A stretch of DNA of 64,000 nt from Combretum micranthum. Taxonomy: Eukaryota; Streptophyta; Magnoliopsida; Myrtales; Combretaceae. Positions 61,461-64,000 of the stretch are shown here, piece after piece. The notes beneath the pieces were generated by a model, which was not told where the DNA came from, made no database searches, and worked only from the letters and a program-made list of their open reading frames with translations. How positions within the stretch are numbered: the first letter of the stretch is position 1; each line of letters starts with the position of its first letter. Location of the stretch: positions 1,426,001 through 1,490,000 of the forward strand of contig JAMXBD010000063.1 in NCBI GenBank assembly GCA_024138025.1, given 5' to 3'. A program made the translations under genes and the position numbers.

Positions 61461-62514
61461 TTGGAGCTTTTTTATTTTAATCCGAAAAAAACGAATTACA
61501 ACTATTAATTAGTTGTCATTAACGTAAAAAAATGGTCAATTATTACAAATAGCTGTCATTACCGTTATGATTTTAAACGTTAGACAACTGTCATTAACAA
61601 AAATCTCAAATTTTGCATTTTTTCCGGAAACTAAAAATGAGTTTTTTTTTTTTTCAAATTCAGATTTTAAATCCTTCTTCTTGATGAAAACAACTAAATT
61701 CTATACAACATAAACTACTCCACGCCTATTTTTAAAAACGTGCTTGGTTTGTAAAAGATGGGTCGAAAACCGAGCCAAAAATGGTCTCAAACACGGCTCA
61801 TCGGCGGCTAAAGCTAGAAGACAATGAACAGTAAAATTTAATTTTTTTTTTACAAAAAACGAAAATATAATACTATCATATATTCATTTCATTAAATTGA
61901 TTTAATTTTCATTCCTAGCTTTAACATTTATAATTTGCAAAATTCAATTATTTTAATTATGTATATACTAAGCTAAGTATTTATTTTGACAAAAAGAATG
62001 TCAAATGAGGTGTCTACATATAGCATATGCTTATCTAACCAACTTGTTTGTTTATGATTGTCGATACAAATGACAAGAAAACATCTCACTAAGCTAATTG
62101 TAAGCTTATACTCCATAGTTTTTGTTGAATTAGGTATGATTTAAAATTCATTCGAGGACAGAGCATTAAGGAAACCATTGGTGGATCATTGAGCTTTTAC
62201 ATAAGAAGTAGGAGTATAAAAGGAATTTACCATCTTGAAATTTCTTTATGAATAATATATATGTTATGTTAATATTTTGGAGATTACTAGGAAGAGTACT
62301 TGTGTAAACTTAAAGACATTAGTGAGGGTATGCTCCTAAGAATTACATTGACCTTGTTTATGTTTCATATTAAGTATTTCTATTGCCTTGTTACTTAATT
62401 ATCATCAAAATAAATTGCACTGCTCCGATGCGTTTCCTCTTATGTGTTGTACACCTTGTGCATGATACCGAAGCCTTTGCATGACCAAGGGAGTCATTCC
62501 TAGGCTTTAATATT
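61461..62514. other. U3-like sequence and spacer, no gene
   Basis: Repeated words (GTTGTCATTAACG, GCTGTCATTACCG, ACTGTCATTAAC) occur at 61,522, 61,551 and 61,587 just upstream (minus strand) of the TATA box. They could be U3 enhancer-like repeats of the same LTR. Beyond them nothing is recognised. Confidence 0.35.
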
Positions 62515-62841
62515 ATGTATGATAGACTGCTACATTTAAGGTACCTCTTAGGGCATGACACGAGTGGTTCAATTGGTGGTGAAGGCTCATCAACTCAAAG
62601 TGATAGAGAGAACTTGATGAGTGTCGACCCTTACGTGGGTCAGTACATTAAGCTTACCAAAGTAGCTTACGGATTTCCCTTGGATAAATATATAGACAAT
62701 AGTGAAGGGAAAGGTCTTATAGTACCTCTACACAGCAAAGCGGTCGCTAGCGATGGCCCTTACAAAGTTCATAACACGCTTATCAGAGCGAAGCTCGAGG
62801 ATTGTCATAAGAATGAGATATGGGGTTGTTCTAAGGACTAG
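62515..62841 (+). CDS. Unidentified 108-codon frame, retroelement-like context
   Basis: The frame encodes a polar protein with segments such as GHDTSGSIGGEGSSTQSD and YVGQYIKLTKVAYGFPLDKY. Base composition is less AT-biased than flanking DNA, which supports former coding use. No domain is recognised and no TATA box or splice context is clear. It may be part of a degraded retroelement or a captured fragment. Confidence 0.25.
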   Translation: MYDRLLHLRYLLGHDTSGSIGGEGSSTQSDRENLMSVDPYVGQYIKLTKVAYGFPLDKYIDNSEGKGLIVPLHSKAVASDGPYKVHNTLIRAKLEDCHKNEIWGCSKD

Positions 62842-63503
62842 GAAGATGTTCTCTCTTCTTCTTTGGACTGAGTCTATTTGCTAGAAGGGTGGGCTTTTTC
62901 CCTCTATCATAAGGCCCTCAGTTTCGATTTACGGATACCATTTTCTCCTTTCCATAAGGCATTCTTCAGCGACTAATAGCTTTCTTCAGCGCAATTGCTA
63001 TCAAACGCTTAGCAATTGTTGGTGGCTTTCAAAGCCTTGTGTCTTATCCTTGGTGTTAGGCCCACTTCGATTCTATTTTGGAGATACTACTACTTTAAGG
63101 CACCCAATGAAGGGTAGTGATACCTTGCAAGGCGACCTTAGAGCTCATTTATGCTGTTTAGTGGACTTACAAGCGCCAATGATCCTCACTGGAAGAAGAA
63201 GTTATGGATTGTCCAAGCTAAGTGAGGCACCTAAGACCAGTTCGACTTGTGGGTAGACTGGTGCAAGCCTATTTGTAATACGATGCCGTCGAGGTTAAGG
63301 TCTCATGATGCTAATGCCTAACGAGCTATTGATGAATTTATGACCTCTCAAGGTGGGAGGCAATTGGATGCTGAGGTCATAGTGAAAACTTCTTGAATGG
63401 GAAGCTAATCATTGATGGAGGTGTAATTTGATTCTTCATGTGATCATAGCCTCTCTCTCTTTCTCCCCCATCATTTATCAAGTCGAGCTCTAGAGGGAGG
63501 ACA
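62842..63503. other. GC-richer spacer, unassigned
   Basis: Composition resembles the adjacent frames. A 68-codon frame (63050-63256) is open without a domain. It is probably part of the same degraded element. Confidence 0.25.
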
Positions 63504-63905
63504 ATGTTGGAAGGATTCAAGATTTCTAAGCTTTTAAGCTCGACTAGGCAAGTGTTTTATTTATTGTTACTAATCCTTTGTTTTCTTTTTCTAGAGCTTG
63601 AGATGTTAGTGATGGACATGCGTACCATTCTTGCTGGTCGATTGAAGAAGTGGAAGAGGGCTTCAACTAAGGAGAGGGCAGCCAGTGAGAAGCACCCTGT
63701 TGAAGTCAAGCCTCAGGCCATCGAGGTTGGCGTGCCAACTGTTGATTTGGATGGACAAGAACCGAAGGATATTATTGTCGAGGTCGGAGGTACTATTATC
63801 GAGGAAAGAGGTGATGTTGCTGGGGTTGGAGGTGCAGACCTTGATGTTTGCTTAGTGAGGTCCCCTTATCATGCTCAGTCTCATGAGGAGCGAATTTCGA
63901 CTTAA
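63504..63905 (+). CDS. Glu/Val-rich frame, possible gypsy-type transposon ORF piece
   Basis: Open for 133 codons. The first ~33 residues translate a T-rich stretch ending in TTTCTAG, which looks more like an intron end than protein. From 63,603 the frame is MLVMDMRTILAGRLKKWKRA, a basic segment, then an acidic Val/Glu/Gly-rich tail (IEVGVPTVDLDGQEPKDIIV). This basic-then-acidic layout is seen in gag-upstream ORFs of plant gypsy-type elements. Not identified further. The region may continue past the window end. Confidence 0.3.
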   Translation: MLEGFKISKLLSSTRQVFYLLLLILCFLFLELEMLVMDMRTILAGRLKKWKRASTKERAASEKHPVEVKPQAIEVGVPTVDLDGQEPKDIIVEVGGTIIEERGDVAGVGGADLDVCLVRSPYHAQSHEERIST

Positions 63906-64000
63906 TATTCCCCTATGCCTACTCGAGCTCAAAGAGTATCATCTCCTATAGCAGAGGTTGCTAAGAGCAACAATAGTGCATCGAGTGATTAGGCTATGGT

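Overview
The window comes from a plant nuclear genome, most likely a eudicot. The support is AT-rich DNA, GT-AG introns, a KANADI-type GARP transcription factor gene, and several nested plant LTR retrotransposon types (Athila, another Ty3/gypsy element, long-LTR Tekay/Retand-like, and possibly Ogre/Tat). I see nothing bacterial: no operons, no Shine-Dalgarno-spaced genes and no CRISPR array. Most open frames in the window are chance frames in AT-rich DNA.

Layout. Bases 1-14,822 hold no convincing gene. They contain two copies of a ~0.75-kb non-autonomous transposon family (2415-3149 and 6562-7339), a truncated long LTR (4445-~5640), a two-level tandem repeat (8262-9310), an LTR-like promoter fragment near 9.9-10.9 kb and an inverted-repeat MITE (14103-14381). 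Bases 14,823-28,228 are one decayed Athila-type retrotransposon. Its 5' LTR is split by a 5-kb solo LTR (15421-20447), its PBS is at 21548, a gag relic and an Athila-specific ORF relic are recognisable, no pol is visible, and its 3' LTR is cut off at 28,228. The break abuts a minus-strand Ty3/gypsy element (28229-32811) with gag, protease, RT, RNase H and integrase, which has lost its 3' end.

The one clear host gene is KAN2-like, on the + strand from 36,620 to 44,575, with six exons. It encodes an abaxial-identity GARP transcription factor of about 383 residues. Its fourth intron carries a 922-bp hAT-type element with a perfect 8-bp target duplication. Other introns hold SINE-like and MITE-like insertions. 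Downstream (44.6-54.6 kb) is gene-poor DNA with two more inverted-repeat elements and a duplication split by a MITE. Bases 54,602-~58,780 are another diverged copy of the long-LTR family, in the opposite orientation to the solo LTR. Bases 58,990-~61,460 look like a minus-strand Ogre/Tat-type LTR. The last 1.5 kb holds retroelement-like open frames of unknown function.

One pattern crosses the whole window. Nine reading-frame breaks, three in the conserved KAN2 gene and six in the otherwise well-preserved gypsy element, are each explained by a single missing base, usually in a short homopolymer. That looks more like residual assembly error than biology, although decay cannot be excluded from the sequence alone.
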